Shown here piece after piece: positions 1 through 12,415 of a stretch of DNA of 64,000 nucleotides. Each line of letters starts with the position of its first letter. The first letter of the stretch is position 1. The position numbers and the translations under genes are program-made. The notes under the pieces are model-generated. The model searched no databases, was not told where the DNA came from, and saw only the letters and a list, made by a program, of their open reading frames with translations. The DNA comes from Ciborinia camelliae (taxonomy: Eukaryota; Ascomycota; Leotiomycetes; Helotiales; Sclerotiniaceae). The stretch spans positions 921,337 to 985,336 of the forward strand of contig JANPYM010000008.1 in NCBI GenBank assembly GCA_025890175.1, written 5' to 3'.

Positions 1-1
1 G

Positions 2-511
2 CGGGTATCAAGATGTCTGTCACCTAAGCAACTTGATTCAAGCCAAGAGGAGATAACAGAATTCCCGGAAACATCGTACGATAATACCGCTCACGATGTA
101 TTTACAGACCCACGACCTGTAACACCACTTGGAGTACTGAATCCACCATTTCCATATCCTGACGAAGATCATGGTTTGTCGGATCCATTGTTTAAACCGG
201 GTGTATACCTTGGAACACTCAGGCAGCCAGATCGTAAGGCTGACGAGAGGAATGTCGTTTATGCAACTATCAGTGAGAAGGCCGTTTCTCGCAGCTGGAT
301 TTCTCCCATTGTACTGACCGCCCACAAAACCAACAAGTATGGACAACACTGTAAACTTAACCGACACCCAAGAGTTAAGTTTGAAGAAATCGAATTTCGA
401 GAAGACCTCAAGAATAAGTGCCAGACGTATGAAGCAATGAGAGAACTTGTTGAACGCAGGATTGGTGGATGGTATGAAACATATGAGGTTCGTTATGCGA
501 GGACATCATGA
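2..511 (+). CDS. 3' end of an unrecognised protein-coding gene (partial)
   Basis: One frame is open from the first bases of the window to a TGA at 509-511, so this is the C-terminal end, about 169 residues, of a gene that starts outside the window. The first third is acidic and rich in Pro, Ser and Asp and looks disordered. From about base 170 it becomes a mixed charged and hydrophobic segment that looks folded, ending in an Arg/Glu-rich tail with a WYETYEV stretch. I do not recognise the family. No intron is needed within the visible part. The next gene on the same strand starts about 1.5 kb downstream. Coding is supported by the long open frame and protein-like composition only. Confidence 0.6.
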   Translation, partial: RVSRCLSPKQLDSSQEEITEFPETSYDNTAHDVFTDPRPVTPLGVLNPPFPYPDEDHGLSDPLFKPGVYLGTLRQPDRKADERNVVYATISEKAVSRSWISPIVLTAHKTNKYGQHCKLNRHPRVKFEEIEFREDLKNKCQTYEAMRELVERRIGGWYETYEVRYARTS

Positions 512-2040
512 TCAAGAACAATCTGCAGATTGCTCCTTGAAACCCGGGTAAAGCCACTGGCAAAACATTTATTAGGTAGTATTCTCAAGTGCCAATCGAT
601 TCAGATGTCCTACTGGGCTCGTGGATGCCGTCTCTAGTGCTGATACTTTGAGACCACAGAAGATTGGAATGGAAATACTCGGCATTGGAACGGTCTTTCA
701 TATTCTCCGCATATAACTTTGCTTACACTTTCCCGATCATAGATGTGGAGATCTACTCAGCTCTTGAAAGGCTTCGTTCGATAGGGATTAGACACAACAA
801 GGAAGGGGTATTGCTCAACATGGGAAAAACCTTGTGTTGGGCATTCCCACCGCTTGGGTATCACAAGGTGAGGAAGCAACTGAACAAGACTTTATGAAAA
901 GGGCAGGCATGAAACAATACTTTTTGTCAAAATACAAATGCAATGAAATGTGATACTGTGTCGTAATTTTCGAGGGAACAAGAGTATGATGTCGCCTGAT
1001 GTGGAATGGGTGTCACTCCTGCGTCAATTTGGCGAGGAAGATGGGATTCTGTACGGAAAAGGGGGAGATGAGGCTTCGGGAAATCCTCATCATAGCCATA
1101 AGCTCAATCTTGAGTAACCTTATTATCTCAAATGCAAATCCCAAATCTTGTCCGAAAGATAGTAGTTCATCAGATACTGCATATAATAATGTGATATATA
1201 TGTGACCTCCCATCCAACCTACAAGACACTAGCATTTCAAATGTCTTGTATTGCGTCAGACTTTTGAATAGACATGCAACAGAAAGATGCTCTTATGTAA
1301 CGTAACGTAGTTTGGGTTACCAGATAGCTCACTAGTTATCTTTTGCTTAAGAAGCTACCTACTACTTATTGCTCATCAGCTGTTCCCCATTTACTAATAA
1401 ATCCAGACTTGTGAAACTCCAAGGCATAGATACCTACCTAGTAACCTTGAGGTATCTAGGTAATCCTCATCCCCTTTTATATCTTGATATCAATGCGAAT
1501 AACCTATGGTGGATACCTTTCGCAATGCAAATCACTTTGACACGATTGGCCCGGACCCAATCCATTAACGTTACACAGTACTCCGTCGGGATATAATGCC
1601 CCACCCCTTATCGCGGGGCAAGGACGGGAGTCTACAGGTAAATAAAAGTTCCCGAGGTCCTGTCTGGTATGTAGAAACACGCGACGCCTTTAGCATCTAT
1701 TTACAAAATCGATGACTGATGACTGATGACTGATGCTTTATGCTTTATCTTGAGAAGCGCCAATGATTGAATTTTCCTACTGCACTATTCTACACTACAC
1801 TCCCCCTTACCCGGTAATCCAATCACGCGCTGAAATTGAGGATAAGTGAATTCATTTAAATACCGTGATACATACCTACCCCTCTATACATTTGTTGTCA
1901 GCAAGTGCCACGACTGAGTACTCCTCCAGGATATTCGTGAGCGTATCTATCCATTCATCCTGTTCATCTTGTCGAGTTCTCAATCTTTATCCCAAAGCTA
2001 GACTATAAGAACTGCAATTTCACAAAACTAAACCACAAAT
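512..2040. other. Intergenic region, no supported gene
   Basis: About 1.5 kb with short open frames only (the longest is 77 codons at 664-897) and no recognisable domain. The last 400 bases are rich in CT tracts and short repeats such as a GATGACT triplication near 1711-1732. This is consistent with the promoter and leader of the oxidoreductase gene that starts at 2041. Confidence 0.5.
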
Positions 2041-3901
2041 ATGACACCGCGTGCCGATTCCTCCACTACCACTCCTCTCCCCAGATCTTCCTCCATTCCC
2101 ACAACCTCTTCAAACCCACCCCGAGTCCTCATAATCGGCGCCGGATCCCGTGGTTCCCAATACTCCCGCTGCGTCACCGAGTCTACGCCCGGCATCGTTT
2201 ACGCCGTTGCAGAACCTATCCCTTACAAACGACAACGACTTGGTTCGCGCTATATCTGGGGCGATAACACTCCCTCCGAAGGTCAATCCTTTTCTGATTG
2301 GAAAGAATTCCTTCAATATGAGCTCGATCGACGAGCCCGTGTTTCTCGTGGAGAATCCGCTCCACCGGGCGTCGATGCCGCATTCATATGTGTTCTGGAT
2401 GAATTACACAAGGAAGTTATAGTGGGGTTGAAGCCATTGGGATTGCATATTATGTGTGAGAAGCCTTTAGCTACGACGTTGGCAGATTGTGTGGAGATAT
2501 ACAGGGCATTGTTACCGGATTATCCACGGATCAAGCAGCCAGAGAAGATATTTAGTATCGGACATGTATTGAGGTATAGTCCGCATAATATGATGTTGAG
2601 GAAATTACTTTTGGAGGAAAGGGTCATTGGGGATGTGCTTAGTATTAATCATACTGAACCAGTGGGATGGTGGCATTTTACCCATAGTTACGTTCGGTTT
2701 GTAACTTTCCCCCTCAAGCTACAGGTCAAGATAGCTCACAACCAGACAGTGGAAATTGGCGCAAAGAATCCACAACCTCCCCCTCCCTCCTCGCAAAATC
2801 CTGCCACGATATAGACCTCCTCCTCTGGCTCCTCTGCTCCCCACCTCCGTCAAATCCAACTGCTCCTCCCCACCTCCCAGAAACTATAACCTCCAGCGGC
2901 TCCGTTCAGCAATTCACCCGTACCCGGAAACCCATATCTGCAGGCAACGCAACAAACTGTCTCTCCTGTCCAATCGAACCAGACTGTAAACATTCGGCCA
3001 AAAACATAGTATGCACTCTTTTTGCTTCCTAATACAGCTTTAACTCCTAGTTTTCCTCCAAAATCTTCCTTTAATAGTCACTTACTGACTCCCTGATCTT
3101 GTAGTATATTTCTTCTAAGTTCAAAGGGTTAAAAGCTCCCAACACCAATTGGCCCGTCGATATACTCGTCCCGGATATCGAAGACATCCAAGCCAACTTC
3201 GGCACTGATGTTGCAGAATCCGCCATCCTATCCGTTCTATCCGAAGACTACACACCCGAAACCCCCATCTCGGAAATCGAAGCGAAAAACTGGTTCGGCC
3301 GCTGTGTCTACGAATCCGACAACACAGTCAATGATGACCAATTCGTGACCATTACCTTCCCCGCCAATCCCTCCCTAAATCGCGGGGCTAAACAAGCTTC
3401 ATTTCACATGGTGTCTCACACAAAGAAGATTTGCGAAAGATATACATACATCTATGGAACCGATGGAGAAATTTATGCCGATAGCACCACGATCCAAGTA
3501 GAAGATTTTAGTAGCGGGGAGAAAAAGATCATTGAGCCGAAAATCACGGATGTTAAAAGTGGGCATGGAGGCGGTGATGAAGGGTTGGTGAGACAGTTTG
3601 TGGGCGCTGTAAATAGTGTTATGAATGAAGGAGCCCAAGTAGAAGCTGCGCAGAGGGAGTGGGTGGGATGTAGCCGTAAGTCTTCAAGTTTTATCCGCTC
3701 CTTTTTTCATTGCCTTCCCCCTTTTTCTCGTTTGCCGAAAAGCCCAATGTAGATCTAACACCGAACCCCCAAACAACAGTAGAAGAAGTAATCCGAAGTC
3801 ACGCGGTAGTATTCGCCGCGGAAGAAGCGCGAAAGAATAAACTAGTGCTGGATTTTGAAAGTTGGTGGGATAGAGAAGTCGTTGGGAAACTGACTGCTTA
3901 G
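2041..3901 (+). CDS. Gfo/Idh/MocA-family NAD(P)-dependent oxidoreductase
   Basis: Four exons (2041-2696, 2750-3008, 3105-3675, 3753-3901) join in frame to 544 residues. All three introns are GT-AG and 53-96 bases long. After a Ser/Thr/Pro-rich leader of about 26 residues, the Rossmann nucleotide-binding motif GAGSRG lies at residues 33-38. The family's EKP motif, whose lysine is usually catalytic, is near residue 140. A later CHDIDLLLW segment matches the conserved Asp-containing helix of the C-terminal domain. The Cys-containing CLSCPIEPDC segment near the second intron recalls fungal members of this group. Such enzymes oxidise or reduce sugars, inositols or related carbonyls; the substrate cannot be read from sequence. 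The start is the first in-frame ATG, after a CT-rich leader. The third acceptor (after 3752) is the least certain junction. Confidence 0.88.
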
Positions 3902-5315
3902 CTTCAATGGCGATGTGGCGTTCGGATAGTAAATGGCGGTATATATGTATAAATTGGCTGGAGACTCTTGTTTGTTTCACTCCAGTTGGGACGTCAAGAT
4001 CATTGCCAGTATCAAGGGACTTCTAGCGGGGAAGGGATCCATTCTATTGAATGATATACTTACTATATGAGGTTTCAGACGGATATCATTCACAAATTAC
4101 TTTACATCTACAAGAGCAATAATAACAATAATGCCACCCCTTCAGATGACTGACTACACTGAATGTTGAATCCAAAAATAAAGGGTTTGTTTTGTTTGTC
4201 CTTTCTATCCCATTCGCTTAACTTCTCTCCGAAACTTTCTGTTGCTTATTAGGTAGGTAGGTAGGTACTTTCCAAGCTTCTATATATATATATATATACA
4301 TATACCTAAATATCCTCGAAAATCTAGTAAGGGTGTTGTCTCGTTCGCCCTTTTTTTACTGGGGAATTCAGGGTTATTGAGATGAATATGAAAAATATTA
4401 CTCTAGGGCCGGCGGGGCCAGAAGATTGATTGATTGATTGATATCCGCCAATACTAGTAATCTGTCGGATGGAACGCGATATTTGAAAGGGGCGCTTTTG
4501 GCGGATGGGGACACACAACATGGAGAATAGTACACCAGGCGCAACTTTGAGACATGGCACACTTTCCTGTTTGGCGCACCTGGCGCACCAGTTTCGAAGC
4601 AGATGGAGGCATGCTCATTGTCTTTGCTAAATTAAAATTAGTCGTGACTTCAGCTAGCCTAGGTGTACCTAGGTAATCGAGGATCGGTCTTCTGAGCCAG
4701 TCAGAGGTTGAGGTGATGTCTGTACGCTCATTGTGTTTCAAGAAGCTGGACAATAATATGGTATATCCAATTCCAAGCTATCTTGTTATCGGATCCATGA
4801 AAGATTGCTGTATTTGTGTAGGGGTTCCTTCGGTGAGCGACCATTGTTGGGGATCAGCTCTGGGGTTTATTCGAGTATATCAGTATTTATATCTCGTATT
4901 CACTATCTGGCCTCTGGTGTTTGTTGTTGGCTGAGCTATTTACCTCATAAGAATATCAAGATCAGGTCTTCGTAAATGAGTAAATGTTTCTTTAGTATGT
5001 GAAGAGGAAAAAAAGTTAGTGAACTGGATGTCGAGATTATTTGTATTTCAAAATATACCTACTTAGGTAGTTTGAAAGACTATTCAACTCATATAGAAGG
5101 ATCAACCCATTTAAAGGATTCAATACATTTGAGCCAAGGGCAACAAATTCTTCTGAAATAGCCCAGGTGCACTGCCGTACCACAAAAATCATTCAAACGA
5201 GAGTGTTCTTATAGGTAGCAATGCCAGAGCTCTATCTTAAAGAGGATATATTCCCTCTGTATCTCAAAAACTTTCCGAACCATTTCATGTCCTGCCAACC
5301 CCCTTCGCAAATTTC
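3902..5315. other. Intergenic region with simple repeats
   Basis: About 1.4 kb between two convergent genes. It contains a GGTA run near 4252-4266, a TA dinucleotide run near 4282-4298 and a GATT run near 4425-4441. The longest open frames are below 100 codons and show no domain. I see no supported gene. Confidence 0.5.
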
Positions 5316-6442
5316 TTATCTCTTTAGGATTTCTCCCGGCGCGGCTGGCATCATTGCACCTGTCTCCGGCTTATTTTTGCTTTTGAAATCATCAGACATT
5401 TGCTCGAATGTGACCCATTCAACTCCATCATGTTTGTTGATATGATCAATGATCCTGCATTTTATTAGTCTGTTGCCGATTACATGAAGTAATATGGGTC
5501 GGCTAGATGAGACTTTTTGATGTACAAGAATGACATGAGAATTCATGACATACCTTTGTTGCATCTTCAAAGCATGCGGCCGTCCTGAAACATCAGGATG
5601 GATAGTCATAGGGAACACAAACTCATCATAATTCTCGTAGAAGTAGTCAAAATGATCTACCCACATCTGTTCCACAACTTTCGGGTCCACCCATCCGTGG
5701 CTATTGGGGGATTTTTTGATAAACATCATGGGGGGCAGGTCATCAATATACCATGAAGCTGGAATTTCCACCATACCAGAGGGTACACCTTTGACAAGTG
5801 GTTTCATCCACTCTTCCGCCTTCTTACCATAATCAATCTTTGTCCAAGTATCCCCGAGTCTCAACCAATACATTTGACAATCGTCATGGCTCATACTATG
5901 ATCATATTCGATTCCATAGCTCAATAAAAGTTCGGCTCCTTCTTTACTGGTTTCCCACCAAGGAGCTACACTTCCTCTTGGCGGCTTCCCACAGAAATCC
6001 GTCAACAGCCTGTATGTTTTATCAAGCACATCTCGTTGCTGTTCAAGCGTCATATCAACAGGGTTTTCGTGAGAGTATCCGTGGAGACCAATCTCATGAC
6101 CCGCATCACGGACCATAGCACATTCTTCAGGAAAGGTCTCGAGGGAATGTCCCGGTATAAACCAAGTCGCTTTCATGTTGTTCTTCTCGAAGAGCTTGAG
6201 AAGACGACGAACACCAAGGGTACCGGCGAACAGCCCTGAATAACATTGTTGTAAATGTGAAGCGGGTCATGTGCAGGGTACTTGAGTAACAAACCTCTAC
6301 TGATGTCTGATGTCGAGTCTTCTCCGCCATATGAGCCTAACCATCCTGCTACGGCATCAACGTCGACCCCATAGCCGCAGAGAACGCGCTTCTTGACTTT
6401 CCCGACCATTTCTGGGTTTGAGGATGAAGGGGAAACAGACAT
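5316..6442 (-). CDS. Polysaccharide deacetylase (NodB-type, PgdA-like)
   Basis: Three exons on the minus strand (6442-6295, 6235-5554, 5454-5316) join in frame to 322 residues; introns of 59 and 99 bases are GT-AG. The protein shows NodB-type carbohydrate deacetylase features: a [10 protein letters not shown] segment supplying the first aspartates near residue 25, and the metal-binding HGYSH motif near residue 100. Further conserved segments are GSVAPWW and an IHPDVSGRP stretch late in the fold. The family hydrolyses N-acetyl groups from chitin, peptidoglycan or related substrates; this subtype resembles the HpPgdA-like group. No signal peptide is evident from the chosen ATG at 6442. An upstream frame to 6505 is hydrophobic but has no ATG-favouring evidence, so a cytosolic enzyme is the simpler reading. 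The substrate is not determined. Confidence 0.87.
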
Positions 6443-7148
6443 GATAGAGATGGAGAAAGGGGATAAGAATATACTCGGTAGATGAGAGAACAAATAACGA
6501 AACAAAACCTATGTAGAGAGTTGCACTGCTGGCATGTACTGGTCGCTTTACCCTAATTAATTAAAATACTCTAGCATTCTGAAGTGTGGAGAAAGCTTCA
6601 ATTGCATAGGTACCTAGTAGGTATCTCCAGGATAAGAGCTTCTGATTGATAATGATAAGAATTTCCGGAATTTCCGAAAAGGGGAAGAAAAATCCGAAAG
6701 CATACGAAGTAGGTAATTCCAAGGTTGTCATTGTCACATGATCTGATATTCGCCAGCAAGCTTTAGGTTCATTTCGAAACCCCTGCTGCACTAAGTGGGT
6801 TTATGGACGCCAGTATTCTAATTTTGAACAGAGGTAGGATCGCATCAAGGTACGAGCGAACGAAGGTAGAACCAGCTTGCCTTACCCAAGATTCCTTGAT
6901 CTGATCTCATATTCAAAAGGTTGAGTTTCCAAAGACGAATTCTCGAAAAATAACATTAGTATTTACCCAATGTTTTGTTTACATTGATTTCATTCATCGT
7001 GAAGCTCCGGAATTATATCAGGCGCAACCAAACGTATCTACGAAGCTTACGACGTTACGTTACGATAAAATAGACGTCTGATTATTCGCGTTGCAGGACT
7101 GACACCCTGCGGTGCAGTTATATCTTTGGGGTAATGAAAGTCGAATGA
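6443..7148. other. Divergent promoter region
   Basis: About 700 bases between the start of the deacetylase (minus) and the start of the VPS9-domain gene (plus). No coding sequence is supported. The region is AT-moderate with short GGTAC and CGAA repeats and presumably holds both promoters. Confidence 0.5.
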
Positions 7149-10100
7149 ATGCAGCCCTTGAATCCTTTCCTGAGTGCTTTCTTCAAGAGTGCTCTGCCTA
7201 CACAGTGTACGCCGGTACACCATCATGTAAGCTTGCCAACAATACTGGGTCTCCTGGACATGAAGCTGATAGCTTTCTAGATATTACTAGTACCCACTAC
7301 CGAAGTTCTCCTAACCTCCCGCGATCGAGAGACCGGCGCGCCTTACGCAGACCTTGCAGGATCGGAAGATTTCCTGGGCAGTCATGTCTTGCGAGTACCG
7401 GCCAACCATGCTGCGACCGCGGGAGGGAAGGATGCGCCAAACATCCGTGAGAATCGGGGAAAGGCTAAGCAATATACAACAGTTAATGGAAGGACAGTCG
7501 TGATCAAGGATGCTTTTGTATATAGTAATAAGGGTTGGTATTATTTGTATTCTTACTGGGGATCGGTGCTAATACTACCTATTGCAGGATTCAAGACATT
7601 GAACCAAGCGCAGTTTTTATCAGATACTTTATGGTACCCGGATTCACTCGAACCACGACAATGGCTTGTCTACTACATATCGAGACCTCTGGTTGGCATA
7701 TACGAGGAAATCAAAATCACCACTGCTCTGTTGGCCCCGAGGCTGCCGGATGGCAGACCAATTCTCTCATCCAGATCGTCTTCAGTATCCGATTCCACCT
7801 CTATGAATGGACTTCCTCGCAAAAAGGATATCAAGAGTTTCAGCGACCTTCTAACGAATTTCCCTATGATTGCGAGACAAATGCAACCTGGCTTGGAGGC
7901 TCTATTTAGGGAGTTCAACCAAGTATTTGAAAAGCAACTACCCCCTCCGCCATCAGCTGCGAATATTCCAGACCCTATACCGGATGGGCCCATAACTACA
8001 GCGATGAAAAAAGCACGGTCTAATAGTTTTTCAACGCCAGCCCGACCAAATGGCCATGTGCAGCGTTATATTGTGGATTTCTATACCGAGGACGATGAGA
8101 ATGTTATGCGGGGAGCTTTGGAGACCGCTGTTACATCTGCGATTGATCTTTTTCAAATGGTCGACAAGCAGCAACTTTCCCTTCTTGGAGCTACGACCGA
8201 TCTTACGGGTCCAATTGTAGAACGTTTGATCGATCGTTATGTAACCGAGCAATTGCACGATACCATCTTATTCCCAAGGCTATGCGCAATGAAACGTCCC
8301 GAGGACTTAGAACTGGAATCAAAAATCAGGCAAATGGAATTTGTGGATATTTCACAAGTTGGCATACCAATCCAAGGCGGCCATCAAGGAAAACATGAAC
8401 TCACACTGCGCCTTGGTCGTGCTGTCGAAGAATTCCGAAAACTGAGTGTAGCAGGAAGCCCACAGCAGATGATGGAGATTTTACTTTTAACGTTAAAAAC
8501 GGTCACGCAGCTTATTGAGATTCCAACAAGGATAGAGGGGCCCACTTCTGAAAAAGTGAGCTCTGTCTTGACTATTAATGCTGATACTCTTGTCTCGTTA
8601 CTGTTAGTCGTGGTTATAAGAGCTCAAGTTAGGTATCTTCAGGCTCGTCTTTTATATATGCGCCACTTCATTTTTGTGGATGACGTGGAAAGTGGTGAGA
8701 TGGGATATGCGCTAAGCACGTTTGAAGCTGTCTTATCATATCTCGCAAGGGACTCAGGAGGTCTTCGGAAAGCCAGTCGACGTAACCACAAATTATGGGC
8801 AGCAACTAAGAAAGGCGATATAAAAGAGATGATGAAGATCATGGAGCCAGAACGAGAGCTCTCTTCGGATGAAGAAGAGTCTGACCACGAGGAAGCTATC
8901 CTAGACGACATAATCGATGAAAATACGCCATGGAATAGTTCGAATGGGCATGCCAGGCGGAGATCTTCTGGAGTCATCACCCGGCTTTCGCAAGCATCTA
9001 CTCTTACTCATGTCTTTCCTTGGCAATATTTACATGACGGTGCAGATGAAGAGCGATTACCACCGCTACGAAGGCCCAAAACAGTTACTATGGATGTGCG
9101 AAGTTTATCTAGCAGCTCCGAGATGTCTTTCAGATCACGGGCTACTACGATTGACTCTACAAGTAGCGGCATCGAAGGTGATACCTCAATAGAACGATTA
9201 TCACAAACTGAAGATTCTTTCGGTGAATCCGTTCCCATGATGGCCGTTCAACACGAGAGGCCGGAGGCGCTTCGATATCTTTTGTCATTACATGACTACT
9301 ATCCACTACCAGCTGTCCTCGAAGATACGAATAATGAGGGGACGACTTTGTTGAGTGCTGCCGTGCAATTGGGACATACCGAACTCATTAATATAATACT
9401 AGATTTTGTTTATCGAGCTGCATCAGAATTTATCGTCATTGGATATCTTTCACGACAGGATATCAACGGCAGGAGTGTGGCTCACTTTTTGTTCAACTAT
9501 CCGGAGCTTATTTCGAGAGTTGGGCGCTTGTTACCTTGGAGGCAGAAAGACAAAAATGGCCAAACTCCACTTTTTGCCCTATGTAGATCATACGACCATG
9601 GACGCTATAGACCCATGGTAGAGGCAGCACTTGCTGCCGCTACGGCTTCTCAGCAAGATAGTCAGCCTTTACATTTGGACGACCACGTCGACTTGAAAGG
9701 TAATACATTATTACATATTGTCAACGATCCTCAAATAGCATTAAAACTTCTTCTTCATTGCGATTCCGATGTTAATGCGACGAACGAGAAGAAATTCACG
9801 CCACTCATGGTAGCCAGCAAATATGGTCGACTAGAAATGGTTCGAGTTCTATTTGGGGATCCAAGAGTAGACCTTTTTGCCAAGGAACTTCGTGGCTTGA
9901 CAGCGGTTGAGCTTGCTAAAGATGATGATGTACGGAACAGAATTGACGATTTAATATTGTTCTCAGGGCTGCCAGCCGCTGATGGAAGGATTACGGCTGT
10001 AGTCAGATCATTCTTCGTTGAGGATGCAACTATTCGATTGGTACTCAAGTCTGGGGCACCCTCGGCGCATCAAAGCTTTACTGTCACCACTTGTCGACGT

Positions 10101-11228
10101 TCATTGACTGACTTTGAGCATTTGGCAAAATTACTTACGTTAGAAAACCCAGCTTCATGGCTACCATCTATATCAGGGATGAGGTCACCTTTCCAAATCA
10201 CTTCAAGGCCTTCGAGGGCTGTTCTGAGGGACATTCAGGTTCATCTTGATGCATTTTTGAAAATTCTGCTAGCACATACAACTTTCTCGACACATGAGAT
10301 GTTGTGGGAATTCTTCCTGGTGCCTGATATACAGGCAGAAATGATGGAACAAAGGTCTAAACTGAAGGCTGAGGCAAGGGTAGAAACTGTAAGAGAAGAG
10401 TATCAACCAATTGGTGATGTCCGCGATGTCGAGCAATTCGTAGATCACGCAAGAGATATGGTTCGAAGTGTCAATTACTCTACCAAGAGTGTCGCACGTA
10501 GGGCTAATATGGTGGCAACTGTTACCACAGGTATGTTATTAATAATTCTCCTATCAAACTTTGCTAATATATATCTGTATATAGATCTTTACGATGCTTA
10601 TAAGCTTTCTACTCGCGCAATGTCTACCCTTAATTTCCTCCCTCAAACTCATATATCTGCTCTTGAAGCCTATACCCAAACACTTGCTCCATCATCCACC
10701 TCCCCATATTCCACTTTCCATACTACCATCCTTTCAATTCACAGCACCATAATCGCCATGCTCCTTTCCCTCTCCCGTCCCACCTCGTTAATATCCTCTA
10801 TCACCACATCCCGCAAATCAATTGAGCGTTCCTATAATTCACTTTCCCGATCGACTCGTTGGCCACTAGGTCTCCTCGATGAAACACGCCAACGACTAAA
10901 TGAAGAAAAGGAAGACAAAGTACGTAGGACTAAAGAAGAAGTCGAGGAAACTGGAAGAGAATTAAGATATACGCAACAAGTCGTAGCAGCAGAACTGGCT
11001 GGTTGGCAAGACTTACATGAGAAGATGGGTAGGAAAGCTGTGAAGGATTTGGCACGGTCAATGCTTGTTAGGGAACGTGCGACGTTGGAAGGTTTGAGGA
11101 GGGCGGTTCGGAGGTTAAAAGTTGGAGAGAGAAGGATTATAGAAGTTGAAATGGAGGGGAATGAAGATGAGGAGGAGGGTCAGGAGGCTGAGGGGAGTGG
11201 AAGTCATGTTGAGAGTATCGTGATGTAG
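7149..11228 (+). CDS. VPS9-domain protein with ankyrin repeats and PX-like C-terminal region
   Basis: Four exons (7149-7226, 7281-7533, 7588-10530, 10585-11228) give 1305 residues. The start is the ATG at 7149, because its frame (MQPLNPFL...) joins across the first intron to the conserved N-terminal segment ending LGSHVLRVPAN. A VPS9-type region spans about residues 300-500 and includes TLVSLLLVVVIRAQV and ARLLYMRHF segments. Ankyrin-like repeats follow at about 680-900 (TPLMVASKYGRLEMVRVL). A PX-like stretch lies at about 915-1025, and a charged coiled-coil-prone tail runs from about 1090. VPS9 domains act as nucleotide exchange factors for Rab5-type GTPases, so a role in endosomal trafficking is the family expectation. 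The second and third introns are both 54 bases and stop-free in frame, so retention would lengthen the protein without breaking it. Confidence 0.9.
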
Positions 11229-11552
11229 TTGATACATCAGCGACAGAAAGTAGAAGGAAATTTTGCATGTCGCAAAGAGTGATGGATGAGAAGGACCGAA
11301 ATGGCACACATTGTATTTTGTTTTGGTTTGGATAGAAATCATGATCATACCTTAGCGATTGTGGCGTGGCATGGTATGATATTACACTGTATAGCATCGT
11401 GGCGTTTAGGTATACATATAACGCTGAGCGGTACTTTTTCTTATCGATACATAATTCATGAAGAGATTTCTCATGATATATTTTTGGTCGATTGATATAC
11501 CCTCTATTTCTGACGAATTGTTGAATCACCTCATCTTTCATCTTCAAAGTAG

Positions 11553-11860
11553 GAAGATAAGTCAGCGCCAGAATCTACAAAGTCCCAAAGATTCGTCTCG
11601 TTTATGATGCTTCCTATTGTATGTTGCCTCCCCCATCCCTCAAACTGAGTTCTTTCAAACTCCTAGTTCATAGTAGCCTCAATCTAATAATTTTCCAGTT
11701 CGCTACGTTTTCGATTTTGCTTCAAAGACGAATAATGAATTTCCTGCCTGAACCCCACCTGGGCATTCTTGCTGAGTCTCTCGAGGCTTTCGGTCATATT
11801 GTTCAAAATATGAATACCGGGGGCAGCATGATTCTGGCTCCTGCAGAGGCCGTCGACAAT
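11553..11860 (+). pseudogene. Decayed copy of the neighbouring BTB gene
   Basis: The stretch aligns by eye with the middle of the BTB gene about 1.1 kb downstream. AAGATTCGTCTCG followed by GTATGTTGCCTCCC at 11588-11634 parallels AAGATCCGTCTTG followed by GTAAGTTCCTCCC in the intact gene, including the position of its second intron. Beyond the intron, the translation AFGHIVQNMNTG corresponds to IFRHIVQYMNTE. The frame cannot be carried through: no start exon is visible, and homology fades after about 11860. This is best read as a tandem duplicate that has lost function. The exact ends are approximate. Confidence 0.6.
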
Positions 11861-12415
11861 AGCCTGGAAGCAAAGGACAAGAATGGTCACAGCTCTTGCT
11901 CGTATTTGATTTCCCGTCGATTTCCTTCTCATTTCCCATGTTCAAAACATTATTATTGATTAGATGTATTGACTTCTTGGCTGAATCGCAGCTACTGGTT
12001 TTGTCGACGCCCCATTCATCATCAAAGATTTCAGTGATTGCAACGGAGCGAGTGGAGAAGTTCCTGCTGGTGAATGATTGTCGAGAGAAGGCTTTGATGA
12101 TTGCTTTGGTCTGATATTGACAGGATATACGAGAACCTAGAGTTGGCTTATGGTTACCACTTTCATTCGCTAATCACCAAGACGCACAAGTGAATACTGT
12201 AGTCAGTGAACGGTAGAGAAAGTGAATATTGGAACTCCAAATTCTAGCCGCGGTGTGAAATTATTTAAACTTGGCCATTTTCATCGACAGAACCTTTTCA
12301 ACTACAATGCACATGCAGGCTTTCAGCTTCACATAGTTTTTCAACTATACACAACTTTTCAACTACATACTCAACGACCTGACAGTTTCCTCTGTGGATC
12401 ATCGGTCTTCGCAAT
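11861..12415. other. Spacer between decayed and intact BTB genes
   Basis: Contains only short open frames. Some of it may be further decayed BTB sequence, but I could not align it convincingly. The last 100 bases have a repeated TTTTCAACTA motif (12292-12365) just upstream of the BTB start. Confidence 0.4.

Noticed and set aside
664..897. 77-codon plus-strand frame downstream of the partial gene
   Set aside because: It has no domain, no homology I recognise and no splice support, and frames of this size are expected by chance.
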